Source: Microbotryomycetes sp. JL201 (taxonomy: Eukaryota > Basidiomycota > Microbotryomycetes). From it: a stretch of DNA of 64,000 nucleotides. Every line of letters starts with the position of its first letter. Positions within the stretch are counted from its first letter, which is position 1. A program made the position numbers and the translations under genes. This document shows, one piece after another, positions 21,012-32,600 of this stretch. The notes beneath the pieces are model-generated. The model was not told where the DNA came from, made no database searches, and worked only from the letters and a program-made list of their open reading frames with translations. Where the stretch lies: assembly GCA_033819885.1 (NCBI GenBank), contig JAQYUZ010000055.1, positions 1 to 64,000 on the forward strand. Reading direction: 5' to 3'.

Positions 21012-23606
21012 ATGAGGTGCGTGCGGCCTCTTGTCAAAGTTCGCGGTCGAGCTGACAATAATTTATCGCACTTTGTAGTCGACGCTCGCCGCCTGCTGCA
21101 TCGCCTGCACGCCAGCGGTCCCAGACAGAATCGCTCGCCCCGGCCGGCTCCAGTGCGCCTCCGCACAGCGTGCGCGTGCGCCGATTGCGTGCGCCAACGG
21201 TCGCTGGCTCGAGTCCACTTGCGCCCATTCCGTCGGAGCAGCCGCTCGTCGACGGCGGGGCGTGGCGCGGGGCCGCCGAGAGCGCGGCGCTTGGGGCCCG
21301 ACCGAGCGCCGCAGCACCCGAACGCCGACCGAGGCGCAACACGCTCACCAGCCGCATCTTTGGCGATGAGCAGCAGACCTTGGGGTCTATACAGCCACAG
21401 TCGCGCGCCAGGGCAGCCTCACGAGCATCGTCGTCTGGCGGAGCACCCGTTCAAGTCGTCGTCGTCAGTGGCAGTGGTGGCGCCCAAGCCGAGCCAACAA
21501 ACACGACGACGACGACGACGGAGGCGGACGAGGGTCGCAAGCGCTCAACGTCAATCATGAGCAGGTTGTCCAACACCAGACGGGACGACGTCGCGCCGCT
21601 CGACGACGATGACGCGCTTCACCACGATCAGGAGGTGCAACTGGTCAGTGTGGCGTTCTCAACCTGATGCTGTGTTGGCGCACACTCTGATCCCACAGAA
21701 GCTGACCTAGCATTGTTGACGACGAACACAGCTTGACGTGCTTGACCAATCAGTCTCGACAACTTCTCATCTTGCAAATATTCAGAGCGCTTTCTGGCCA
21801 GCATCGCTCACGCGTCGGCCCGTCGTACAGCTTGAAGCCGCTCCATTGGACGAAGAAGCGGGCGAGCATGTGACGGTTGAGGCGCCTCCAGGATCTTCAA
21901 ACGAGGACCTACTTGTCCACGTCGACGACCAAGACGATCCGCTTGACACGCACTTGGTCAACTTGCTCAGAAAGCAGCAACGCAAGCAAAAGCGCAAAGA
22001 AATGCTCAGACAGACAATGCGAGGTGTTGTCGCCTTCCTCAAGACGCCACTTGGCATTTGCGCCCTCATCTACATGGTGCTCGTTGTGATTACTGGATCG
22101 GCGCTCGTCTTGCTGCTGATTATTCCGATGGGATCGTACGCGAGAAAACTCTGGGTTGGTGAGTGGCCAAACTGCCAGCGCAATGCTTGTCCAAGACAGC
22201 TGATGTCGAGTTGGCGCACAAGAAATTTGCTCGCAGATCCTGACTGGTGAGAACAGTCGAAAACTGTACAGAGGGCAACTGGCTCGGTCTCATCATCAAG
22301 TGATTTTCACAGGCTTGTTTACGATCACCTCGCTTCTTCCCCTTCCGTGGAGATTGCGCGATTGGTACAACATTGGCACAATCACCTATTTCGCTCACGC
22401 GACAAGGAAACGACGGCAGCGCATGCACCTGCCGCCCCTGCGAGATCCGAATGATTTGCCTGAAGCGCCAGACGCAGAGGTCAGCAGCACCAGGAAGAAG
22501 TAGCAGACTTGCAGCCCTGACTTTGCTCGGGATGTTTTGACAGTACTGGGTCGGACCGGGCGGTGAAAAAGTACGTTCGCCAGGAGAAGGCTCCGCGGAG
22601 AAAATGAACGCTGATGCCAGCTTGCGGCGCGCAGATGGTCGGTCCGCGCCCGATGGCCACCACGATCCCTATCAAGAGCAAGACGGACAAGAATGCTAAG
22701 CAGACGGCGCGAAACGGCGGCAGCAGCAGTGACGACACGTTTGGAAAGAGCCAGGACGTCGAGCTCAAGGCAATGACCGGACTCGAGCAAGTGCAGAGTG
22801 ACTTGTCAGAGGAGGAGCCAGTCTTGTCCGAGAAGGAGCTCGCCCGTTTGCGCAAGGCTCAAGTCAGTTCCCGCCCAACAAACACTGGGCCACGACATTT
22901 GAACCTGAGTCTCTTCACCTGCAGCTTGCCTACTCCAAGAGTCAAACGTACTACCGAGCTCACACGACGCCGACGCACCATGCGACGCCGATCAAATGGG
23001 CGTTCATTATTGCTTTGCTGGCGAGTGCAGCGAACCGTTGCAATCGAGGATCAAGCACCTGACACTGTGAACGCCCTCGCAGATGGTTGGCAATTCTGTG
23101 TTCCAAGCAATGCTGTGTGGTGTCATGTGCGTTGTCCAAAATGTAGCAAGGCTTACTATGCGCCAAGGGAACTGACGACTGGTGACATGACATATGCAGG
23201 TGGGGATTGAATCGGTTTAATCGTCCGGCTTGGACTACGGGTTGGTGCGTGACTGTCTCTGATCAGTGCACGCGACAATCAGCTGATCGATGATTTTCGT
23301 CGTCCGTTACAGTCTCATTCCTCTGGCGTTTGGATGCATGATTGCCGCTTCGGTCATGATCTGGCAGGCGGGCGAACGGACAAAGAGGTACGTGGTATCA
23401 CGCGAGTCGCCAAAACATGCCAATGACGAGAATCTTTGGTGCTCAACAGGAAAGCGGAAGTAACACGCAAAGTTTGGTTGATGCTCAAAAAGGATGAGGA
23501 AGAACTTGAAGCGAAGCGTAAAGCCATCATTGAACAACGTCATGCCGAGAAAGAGGCACGCAAACATCATCAGCACCACCATGGGCACGCATCAGTTGCC
23601 CAATGA
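21012..23606 (+). CDS. DUF2985-type multi-pass membrane protein
   Basis: The N-terminus is long, Ser/Pro/Arg-rich and probably disordered. Then come a basic helix (LLRKQQRKQKRKEM) and the membrane core TPLGICALIYMVLVVITG, the motif WVEICSQILTGLFTI, and PLPWRLRDWYNI. After a second low-complexity stretch the conserved YSKSQTYYRAHTTPTHHATP leads into further hydrophobic segments. The C-terminus is a charged helix with a His run (KHHQHHHGHASVAQ). This layout matches fungal integral membrane proteins of the DUF2985 family, whose function is unknown. The first exon is only five bases, ATGAG (21012-21016), followed by an intron to 21078 with a clear branch point; the alternative in-frame upstream reading has no ATG. 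Tandem to TRS130 (110 bases). Confidence 0.82.
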
Positions 23607-23761
23607 GGAATTTGAGTTCCTGTACAGTTTCCGTAGATTTCCATATTTTTGTTGTTCTTTCAGCAAATCACGCTAATAGATTTCTTTGGTATGAAGCTCG
23701 GCACATTTCTTACGATTGGTGCTCTGTTTGACAAAGTATACAGTCAGCGTGACCGGGTTTA

Positions 23762-25191
23762 CTATGACTGTGGATTACGGAGAGCGCGTAGCGACTGACT
23801 GAGGATCTGCTTCGAGGCAACCTTGCCTTCGCTCGTGAGCTCGTACACGATCGGGACACCCGTTTCGAGCTCGGTCTTGACAATCTGGTCGCCAGTGAGG
23901 CCCTCGATCTCCATAATCATTGCTCGGAGCGAGTTGCCGTGCGCGGCCACGAGAACCTTTTCGCCCTTTTGGAGACGAGGCAAAATCTCGGCCTTGTAGT
24001 AAGGCAAGACACGGTCGGCCGTGAGCTTGAGTGACTCGCCGCCAGGTGGGGCAATGTCGAACGAGCGGCGCCAGATGTGGACCTGCTCCTCGCCCCACTT
24101 TTTGCGGGCTTCGTTGCGTAGAGTACGGTTTTCAGAGATGGGGAAGCGTGCGTCTCAGGTGCTGACGCTACTCACCATCGTCCTTGTTGAGGCCAGTGAG
24201 CTCGCCGTAATCACGCTCGTTGAGCTTTTCCGACTTGAGAATCTCGAGGCCCTCTTGGCCAATCTCCTTGAGAATAATGTCGAGAGTGTCATTGGCCCGC
24301 TTGAGCACGGACGTGAACGCAACGTCAAACTTTGTCTCGCCCGACGCCTTGAGGTTTTTTGCGCCTTCGAGAGCCTCTTTGCGACCAAGCTCACTGCGAA
24401 AGAACACGAGGCTCAGACCGAGTTACCTGAAATGATCAACGGCGGTCACGTGAACGCACGTCAGAGCAGGGTTCTACAACAGGAGCGTAGGCGGTGCAGC
24501 AGGAAAGAGATTCGGCTGGTGTCAGTTTCGCGATCGAAGAGCGTCTGCGTTGACTGGCAAGAAATCAATCAGAGAAAGCTCGGGTCTGCAAGTTGAGACA
24601 ATCCGAGCTCACTTTGCAGTACCTTCCATCCGGTGAACAAGTTCAACTCGTCTGAAAGTGACATTTTGTGCGTGGAAGGTCAGCTTCATCGCCATGAGGA
24701 CCTATTATCTGGATTCAACGTCAATGCTATGCGCACAAGGCCGACCGTGCAACTGTGCTCACAATGTCAATAGCTGAGACTGACTCCATTCTGATTGCTG
24801 TTGGGAATTTCCAAAGTCAGTGCCCGTCGTCATTGTCATCAACAGCACTATCGTAGACGTGTATGCGGGCAGTGTCGGAGCGGCCCGGCTATGCTTAGAA
24901 GGGACTCACGCCGTGCCTGAAAGTCGTTGTCGGCGATAGCAAGATTGCATGAAAGCAAGAGAATGCACAGTCGATAGATAAAAGGTCGTTGGTGGTGAGC
25001 GGGACGAGCCGTATTTGGGGCGTTGACGGTCATGTTCGTTTGCTCACCTGACGAGGACGAGCTGCACAAGCGCAAAGCACGGTCCAGCGCCATTGATCGT
25101 CAGCAAGTGAAGAGTATTGTCGTGGCAAGCCGTTGCAGCGAGTACGCCCGTCAAGAGCGTCCTGCAGACTGACCTTGTTGCCTGATGCCAT
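23762..25191 (-). CDS. GPM1: phosphoglycerate mutase, cofactor-dependent
   Basis: Glycolytic interconversion of 3- and 2-phosphoglycerate in the cytosol. Eight exons: 25191-25174, 25061-25048, 24916-24910, 24797-24785, 24651-24623, 24473-24460, 24393-24176 and 24108-23762, giving 219 residues. This is the short form, like that of fission yeast (about 211) rather than budding yeast (247). The first six exons are 18, 14, 7, 13, 29 and 14 bases; together they spell LVLVRHGQSEWNELN, then LFTGWKNPAL. The phosphorylated catalytic His lies in the 7-base exon. Downstream come the family glutamate region [11 protein letters not shown] and the second His in [11 protein letters not shown]. Every junction has gt/ag ends, and the joined frame matches the family residue by residue. 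Stop is 155 bases from the convergent DUF2985 gene. Confidence 0.95.
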
Positions 25192-25483
25192 GGACTGCCT
25201 TATTTGACGCTAGACAAGGGCAGCAGCTTTGTCGTATCAGCACGAGAGGAATCTGGACGACGCTTCACCATCTGAGTTTCGACGCACGTTTGTGAGAGTC
25301 AAGGGGAGGAGAAAGCGTTGATCGATAGCGCGCGCCCATCGATGCAGCCAAGCGCGTGTCATCATCCAGTCACCAACGGGACATGATTCCTTGTACTAAT
25401 GACAACAAGACAATGCTACATAGAAAGGAAGCGAATGACAGTGCTAATGAGAATCGAGGAGACAAGTCACGTGACCCGAGTGT

Positions 25484-26341
25484 TCAACCAGGTGGGGTTG
25501 CTCGCAGTGTGTGCGAGCGCATGCGCAAGGCAAACATAAAGTTTGTCAAGAATTCACCCTCTTTGATGCCCTCGCGCGTGGCAAAGTGAGCGGTCGCGCG
25601 CTGAGCGAGGCGATTGATGACGACTTGGGGGTCGTCGTACGCCGACAAGCGGGCAAACTCTGGGGCGTTTGGCTCGTGCCAGGCACGCTTTTTGCCCTTG
25701 CTGACGGTCACTGCCGCCGGCTGTTCGCCTTGCGCGACAGCGTGCTCGACGTGTGCTTGCTCGGCCGCGGTCGTCGCCATCTGAGCCGGTGCGCCGTTCG
25801 GGTCGTCCGAAGCGGCTGCTTGGTCGGCAGACGACGGAAACACGCTCGCCGGTTTCCTCAGTTGGAGTTGGCGGCCGTGCAGCGGTGGCTCGACCGTGTT
25901 GGGCAGCGGCGGCGTCGGAAACACGGCGTGGTAGTATGACAGACTGCCGTGCGGCTCGAGCAGTCCGTCTTTTTCCGGTGTAGAGCCCGGGGGTCAGCGT
26001 CATTAGCAGAATGGTTGACACACACGACACGTACATCGGCTCAGGTACCGCTGCAACGCTGCCGGCGGCAGAGTCGCCAAATCGAGCTGTCGTCAAACGG
26101 ACAGACACAAGTCAGCCCGAAGCACATGGGCCAAGAACAGGCACATGAGGGTTTGGCTGACCACTGGAGCTGGCAAATCGTCCTTTGGCCTAGTTGTGGC
26201 TTGCTTGAGCGCGGCTTCGTGTGCGGCGCGATCATTGCGAGCCTTTGCGGCCGTACGCGACGTCGAGGGCGCAACGTACAGGCCCGCAGAGCCATACCCG
26301 TCGTCTAGCCTGCGTCGTTTGTCGCTGCTGGCGTAGCTCAT
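25484..26341 (-). CDS. SAP30-like histone deacetylase complex subunit (probable)
   Basis: Three exons (26341-26162, 26086-26035, 25968-25484) give 238 residues. The N-terminus is basic with a likely nuclear signal (DKRRRLDDGY). The recognisable part is LDLATLPPAALQRYLSRYGL, which fits the Sin3-binding helix motif of SAP30-type proteins (L..L...ALRRY...). A Pro/Ala-rich linker follows. The C-terminus NRLAQRATAHF then EGEFLTNFMFALRMR resembles the end of fungal SAP30-like proteins, where an HF motif closes the domain. The call is from memory of the family and needs a profile search. Only 78 bases separate its start from that of the divergent TOM20. Confidence 0.55.
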
Positions 26342-26419
26342 CTTGCGGTTGAGAAAGCAGTCGCAGCGAAAGTCGAGTTCCGCCGCCGCCTCGGCCCCTG
26401 CGCCCTTTGACCTCGCACC
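26342..26419. promoter_or_regulatory. 78-base divergent promoter SAP30-like / TOM20
   Basis: The shortest start-to-start gap in the window. It must contain both core promoters. No TATA box is seen; the sequence is GC-rich. Confidence 0.5.
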
Positions 26420-27466
26420 ATGTCGTCAGCGCCCGCAGCATCGTACTCGCCCGCGCGCATTGCGCTCGTCACGGCTGGCGTCTTGACCGGCGCCGTCGTT
26501 GCGTACGCCGCCTACTTTGACTACAGGCGGCGCAACGACCCGGTTTTCCGCAAGAAGCTGCGTCAGTCTGCGTCCGAGTCCCTCTTGCTACCGCGCACGG
26601 TCAACTGACTCGTCACACTCCTGCCAGTCAAGCAGCAGCGCAAAGTTGAAAAGATTGGCAAGGAGCAGGCTCAAGCTGAGGCGGCCGTCGGACGCGCACA
26701 GGTCGTGCAGGCTCTCAAGCGCGCCATCACCTTGATCAATCAGGAGCAAGGCGAGTGCACCAAGGCAGAATTCTCTTTGATTAATCTCACAGAGCAGTAG
26801 CAGCTGACACGTTTGAACGACTGCAGTGCCTCAAGATGTCGAGGGCCGAGAGCAGTTCTTCCTCGAGCAACTCGCTATGGGCGAGCAGCTCGCCGCGCGA
26901 TGTGAGTCAAATTTACCTTTGCAAACGCATCTTCTGAAGCTGACAGTACCATGACGCACGTCGCTCTCCTCTGCCTACCTGTAGCCCCCGAGTTTTACGT
27001 CGCGGCGGCCATCGCATTCTTCAAGGCCTTGAAGGTGTACCCTGCTCCGCAAGAGCTCATCATGATTTTGCAAAAGACTCAACCTGCGGCCGTCTTTGAC
27101 CTCGTCATGGAACTCATCACGCTCGAAATGTCGACTGCCGGCGCAAACAAGCCGGCAGAGCCGTTGCTCACAGAGATTGACGATGCCGCGCCCGTCGCCG
27201 CTGCTGGCACCTCGACCGCACCAGCCGCCAGTGCCGTCGAGTCGTCAACTGCACCAGCCGCCGCTGCGAGTCAAGACGCCACAGCCAACAAGGCTGCGTC
27301 GACCTCTTCCGATACGACAGTTGGCTCGTCTCCGTCAACCGGTAGCTTTGTCGTCGTTGACGAGAGCAAGGTCGAGGTCAAGGCAACCTCATCTGCCTCG
27401 GAATCTGTCCCCGAGCTTGCAGCGGATAAGAGCGCCGACCCGCCAGAGCCCGTGCTCGACGCGTGA
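26420..27466 (+). CDS. TOM20: mitochondrial import receptor subunit TOM20
   Basis: Outer-membrane receptor that binds presequences and hands preproteins to the TOM pore. Four exons (26420-26561, 26628-26750, 26827-26901, 26985-27466) give 273 residues. One N-terminal membrane anchor (IALVTAGVLTGAVVAYAAYF) is followed by DYRRRNDPVFRKKL, the helix VKQQRKVEKIGKEQ, and the receptor domain EGREQFFLEQLAMGEQL, FYVAAAIAFFKALKVYP and PQELIMILQKTQP. The C-terminal third is an unusually long Ala/Ser/Thr-rich tail. Intron 2 (26751-26826) has a GC donor (gcgagt), required to read QEQVPQDVEG. Confidence 0.95.
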
Positions 27467-27633
27467 GTGCGCGCGCAATGGCGAAGCTTGGTATACATTT
27501 CCCTCGTATTCATCGCGCTGTACATATACTCCTCTTTGCCTCCTTTTGACATTCCCTTTTGCGTCGCAAAATATCATCCTTTTACTCGAAAAAAGCACAT
27601 CAAGGAAAAAAAAGGGGGGGAAATGAACGCCGT

Positions 27634-29562
27634 TTAGATGAGCGTGACTGAATCAATCACACTGAACCCGACCGCAACGCCACCCTCGTTGCTGTCCTTG
27701 CCCTTTGTTCTCAACAATGAACCAACAGTCTCGTTCACGAGCACTTCTGCGCCTCCATTCGCTCCGCCACTCTTGAACAAGCAAACGCCGTACACGCCGA
27801 GCTCGCTAATGACGTCGCTAACGACGCCTTTACCTTCGCCCGCCTTGACCATGATACTTTGCGCGTCTGGCGGGTTGATCAGGTCCATCAATATGAACCC
27901 CTCTCTTTCTTTCGGCCGACTCGCATCGCCACTGTGCGCCTGACCCTCCGCTTCCTCGTCCCGTCTTGCCATCTCATCCAAAGCACGAGGAATGTCGGAC
28001 CGGTAAATATTGTTGCCGCCACCTTCACGCTGTGGTTTAAGAACAAACCTGTCTGGCATTGTATACGCGAGTCTGAGCGCTTGCTTGCCAAGTTCCGTGT
28101 CATCCATCGGGTACAAGTTTGTAAAGCTCGACTCGAGAAGCGGTTTGTGCGATGCGCGATCGAGGCACGCGATCGGCGGCGGTTGCAGCTGCGAAAAGGT
28201 CGAGCCTCGGTCCACGAACCGGTCGAGCTCGCCAGGCTCGGCCAAGACTTGTTGAACTTTTTTGCAACCGGCAAGTTGCAAGGCGATCGTTGGACACTTG
28301 ATTGCGAGCGATCGCTCGACGAGCAAGCGCGTGTTCCACTCGTTCTCTGTATAGTAATCTGTCGGGGCGTAGCCCGTTCGCCAGTAGACGACCGAGATCT
28401 CTATGGGGTCAGGCGAGCTGTGCGAATGCTGCAAAAGTAATTGACCGCTCGGCGACAGCCTCAAGCTCGTTCGCAGCGAAGACAGTGGGATCCGAAGCAT
28501 GCGCACCGCATGACTGCCGTTCGAGTGCACGTCCGACCATGTCAGGTCGCGTCGCACACAGTCAAGCTGTGCTCACGTTTGCAAGAGTTCGTATTCGAGC
28601 GGCCTTTGGTCAAACGCATTGCGCTCGTTGTCCTGGGTGATCATCAGCACGCGCGCACTGCAAGAGGACTGGCCCCGTCAGCGGTCGACATTGCCGCAGA
28701 CGCTAGGATCGAGCGCACCTGTCTTGGCCATAGGCGCGATGCGCCGCTGCCAATCCGGCGGCGAGTCCTTGCAGAGCCTGGTTCCGCGGTATCCGCGAAG
28801 GTTGCAGTTCCGGCACGTCCGGGTACGCGCCCGTCAGAGCGAGATACCTGCAGACATGATCACTCAGCGAGCTCGCAAACAAATCCAGCCAATCCGTCGT
28901 CTACGGCCAGACGTGCCTGTGCAGATCGGCGACTTTTGTGGCCAAGCATCCGAACGAGGCCGAGATTGTGTTGAACTCTACTTGTTTGATTGTTGCATTG
29001 CCGGCCGTCGCCAGACCAGCTGATGTTGGTGCATCGATCAGGTAGTCTGATCTGAAGAGGCCGAGGTGCAGAGGCTGACAGAGCCGGCGCGGATTGGCAC
29101 AGTCAGCTCCTGAGCCATTGCCGTTGGTGCAAAGGGGCCGGTCGACAGGCGCCCTGCCAGTATCCGCACTGTGGGCGGTCCCCGACTGACCTGCTTGATG
29201 CCGTCGTGGACGACCTGTGTCCAGATCTGATATAGCCTGCGTTGAAAGTCGTCGACGCGCGCGACGGTCTGACCGACGACTGTCTTGAGAAAGTCGTCTG
29301 CGACGGTGACGTGGGCGTACAGCGCATTGTAGAGGGGCTGGAGCTCGAGTGCTCTGTTGTACAGCTGCTGCGGGAACGGGGATGGCAGGAGCGAGTACGG
29401 TGCGTGTATGGCAGATGTCGTGCTCGGGCTCGACGCTCGAGCCTCGGCCGGCGGGCGGTACACGACGCCGTTCGCGATCGCGTAATCAGTCGCGAGCTCG
29501 AGCAAGCTGTTCAAGCTGTCCGCGCTGAGCGTCGGCGGCCACGGCGGCAGCGTCGATGTCAT
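27634..29562 (-). CDS. GSH2: glutathione synthetase
   Basis: ATP-grasp enzyme joining glycine to gamma-glutamylcysteine. Five exons (29562-29191, 29074-28917, 28847-28719, 28657-28577, 28513-27634) give 539 residues. Landmarks: substrate region LGLFRSDYLIDAP and EFNTISASFG, then RVLMITQDNERNAFDQR, VVYWRTGYAPTDYY and KCPTIALQLAGCKKVQQ. The ATP-binding glycine loop is FVLKPQREGGGNNIY. The end is SELGVYGVCLF, LLRTKGKD, then EGGVAVGFSVIDSV. The intron 28916-28848 must use a GC donor (gcacgt) to give LHRYLALTG, the conserved form; a GT donor three bases further would break the frame. The start is 106 bases from the divergent WDR7-like gene, and the stop faces the TOM20 stop. Confidence 0.95.
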
Positions 29563-29668
29563 GTCGCAGCAGCGCAAACCCGAGTGGAGCGCCGACGCCG
29601 AACCGCGCCGCACCGCACCCCTGCGTCCGCGTGCCCGCCCACCCGCTTCGCTCATGCCGCGGTAGACA
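29563..29668. promoter_or_regulatory. divergent promoter GSH2 / WDR7-like gene
   Basis: 106 bases between head-to-head start codons, GC-rich, no obvious TATA box. Assigned by position. Confidence 0.45.
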
Positions 29669-32600
29669 ATGTCGGGCACCGTCGCGCCGTCTGCGCGCTC
29701 GCCTGCGTTGACGTGCGAGCCGCTCAAGGTCGCGCTCGACTTGTCGGCCATCACGCTCGACGTGACAGCGCATCAGAAGCCTCAGACAGACACGGTCGAT
29801 CATGTGCTCGATGCATGGGACCACGACTCGCCTCAGGCATGCCTCGTGCGGCGGCCAAGGCGCGACAGTTCAGCGTGCGGCCCGAGCGCAACACGGGCAA
29901 CGGCCGACGTCGGCTGGCGCCCGTCGCATGCAAACATCCAGCGGCCCCTTGACGACGTAGCCATGACACTGTTCTCTCACTTTGAAGCAGACGCGTTCCG
30001 CTCCGAGCTGCCCGCGTGGCTAGCAGAGGTCGACAGCGCTGTCACGGCCATGGCAGCCAACCGCATTACAGGCCACCATCACCACTGCAACACAGACGGA
30101 CAGCCGATAGAAGATGATATGGTCACCATCCTTGAGCTGCAGCACGCGGACGACCACACAGGTGTATTGCGCAGGCCGCGCATCGCCGTCGGGTGCGCAG
30201 ACGGCACCGTCTGGCTGTTTGGTCCGCACCAGACGACCATCGAGGAACACCAGCACGCAGTGCAGACGCAAGATCACGCGTCCCGCAGCCCGTCCTCCAG
30301 TCACGCAATGTCGCGCAGGACATCGGTCGGGTCAAGCAGACCAATCTCGCCACCCGCGCTCACGACTACGACTGAATCACACTCCTCGCGACACCCGCTC
30401 ACCAGAGTGCTTGACAGCACAAGCAACCACGATTCGACTGCGAGTCATCGCCCGGACGGTCTCGTCTCGCGCAACTCGACCACATCGCTCGCAACTCGCA
30501 GGTCAACGAGCGGAGCATCATTTGCTGACTTGAGCCCTGCTGCGGGCACGAGTCGACCTAGGAAGGCGAGCGCCACAGTGTCGATCTCGGGGCCGGTAAT
30601 CTCAGTGGATGATCCGGATCAAACAACGCAAAGCTCATCGTCCAGACCATTGTCGCCGAGCTTTTCCATTGCGACATCGCCTACCTCACCGACGCATCCT
30701 CAGCCACTATTCAAGGTCCAATCACCGAGCCCCCCGGCTTCTCGTCACGCTCGCGGCCACACCAAGGCGAAAGACAGCATCGCTAGCGGCATCGGCCTGT
30801 GGGAAACGGACTCACACATCGATCTCGCATCTCAAGCCGGGTCTTCACGTGACATCCCTACAAACAATCCGAAATGTCCCAGTGGTGGTGTCAGTGAGGA
30901 TGATGCTATCGTGAACTGGAAACAGATCCGCTCAGTCAAACCTATCGTTCGCGTTCGGACGTGCGGGTCTGGCCAAATCGTCAGCTTGACTGTTGTTGAG
31001 GCCGGAAAGTGGTGCCCTGATGAGTTGCAAGGGTTGCTCTGCCTGAAAAATGATGGGTGCGCTTCGAGATTGATGGGCTTTTGCTCGGCGCGCCGAGCTC
31101 ACGCTGATACCAATTATCCTCTCCTCTCGAAAGCGCTCTGTCACTTCATTCCTGGACAGATGGCAGGTGTTTGGCATCTTGTGATGCTGCAGCTGCTGTG
31201 CCAACGTCATCAAGGTCCGGACCAGTAACATTTCAAGGCTGCAAGGTTCTGCAAATGTTGGACGTAGGTCACGGACTGCTCGCTTTTCCTCTACCTTACC
31301 CTACTGATATGTTCGTTTCTGATAGTCGAATATTGCGCTATGCTACGGTCCTTACGGTACAGGATTTGTTGCTGTCGATCTGGACACCTTCACGGCGCAA
31401 AAGGGACTGCCTGGTGGTGTCGTGCAGGACGGCATCGCCGTCATGTTCAAACAAGGTCTGTCTGGATATTGTGGATCGACAAGCGCTCTCATGGACTGAG
31501 ACCGACGTTGTGCTGTCTAGGAATGCACTTTCTTGCCTGTGTCGGACCTACACCTGCCGAGGGTGCAGCAGCCGAATTGCTGATCCGACCTAGCTTCGTC
31601 CGGGAAGGAGCGTCCTCCATCGGCAACGGAAGTGCTCGTCAACCGAAGTTGTATCTCGAGGAGCCTCACTCTGCAGGTCAATTCGAGGGCATGTCTGGGG
31701 CGCAGATCCTCGGTCTGCGGGAGTGTGCGGACGATCTCGTCGCATTCTCCAGGAAAAAGATCGCAGTCAGCTGCCCTGACGCACTTGACATTATAGTCCA
31801 CTGACTTCTTATTTTTCATTTGTCAAGCTGTACACTGTCAAAGAGCAATCACTTCATCTGTTGGGTTCTCTGGCCGTCGACGACATTCAGGAAGTTCACG
31901 TCGCCGGTTACAACAGAGTGACAATCACAACTGGCGACAGTCTCAGGCTCTATAAAATAATACCAGCCGTTTCGGATGACAAGTCTGGACAGTTCTTTCT
32001 GTGAGCTTTAGTAGCTAGACGTTCCAACGATGTCTGACAGTCGTCGTTTCAAGCTTCAAGCTTGTTTCGAATCGACCATTGTCTCCTACAGAGAAGACTT
32101 TGTTACTACCGGGCGGTATCCCGGAGCACGATACCTGCATGGTGATCGTGAAAAAGGAGCATCGAGCCAGATCTCTTTCCATCGTTACCGTCCGAGGTGA
32201 GGTAGACGCCGACGAGAGTTATCCAGAGCCACTGGAGCAGTGCACCCTGCTCTCGGTGGAGCAAGCTGCTCAGAAATCACATCGAGCCACATGTTCCTGT
32301 ACGCTCCCCGACGGATCGCTCGCCATTGGCTACAGTGAGCAGACTCTTGCCCCTTGGGTGGGTCTTGAGCGAAGTCTGACAAGCTTGGACAGCTTCTGGT
32401 GTTGTTCGTCACACTTCTCTCGGCTCTCTGCACCTTCCCTCGCCGGCATCCAGCGAGCTAGTTGGGCAGCACAGCGCGGCAGTATCCGTCATCGAGATCG
32501 TTAGGACAGCCAGCGCGTCGTTCGTTCTAGTCGGGGCGATTGATGGCAGCGCCTCTGCCTGGAAGATGCCGTAAGTCAATACGAAACTTGTTTGGCAAAG

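Noticed and set aside
29242-29952. 236-residue plus-strand open frame opposite the GSH2 start
   Set aside because: Arg-rich shadow of the GC-rich GSH2 and WDR7-like first exons; both real genes are clearly identified.
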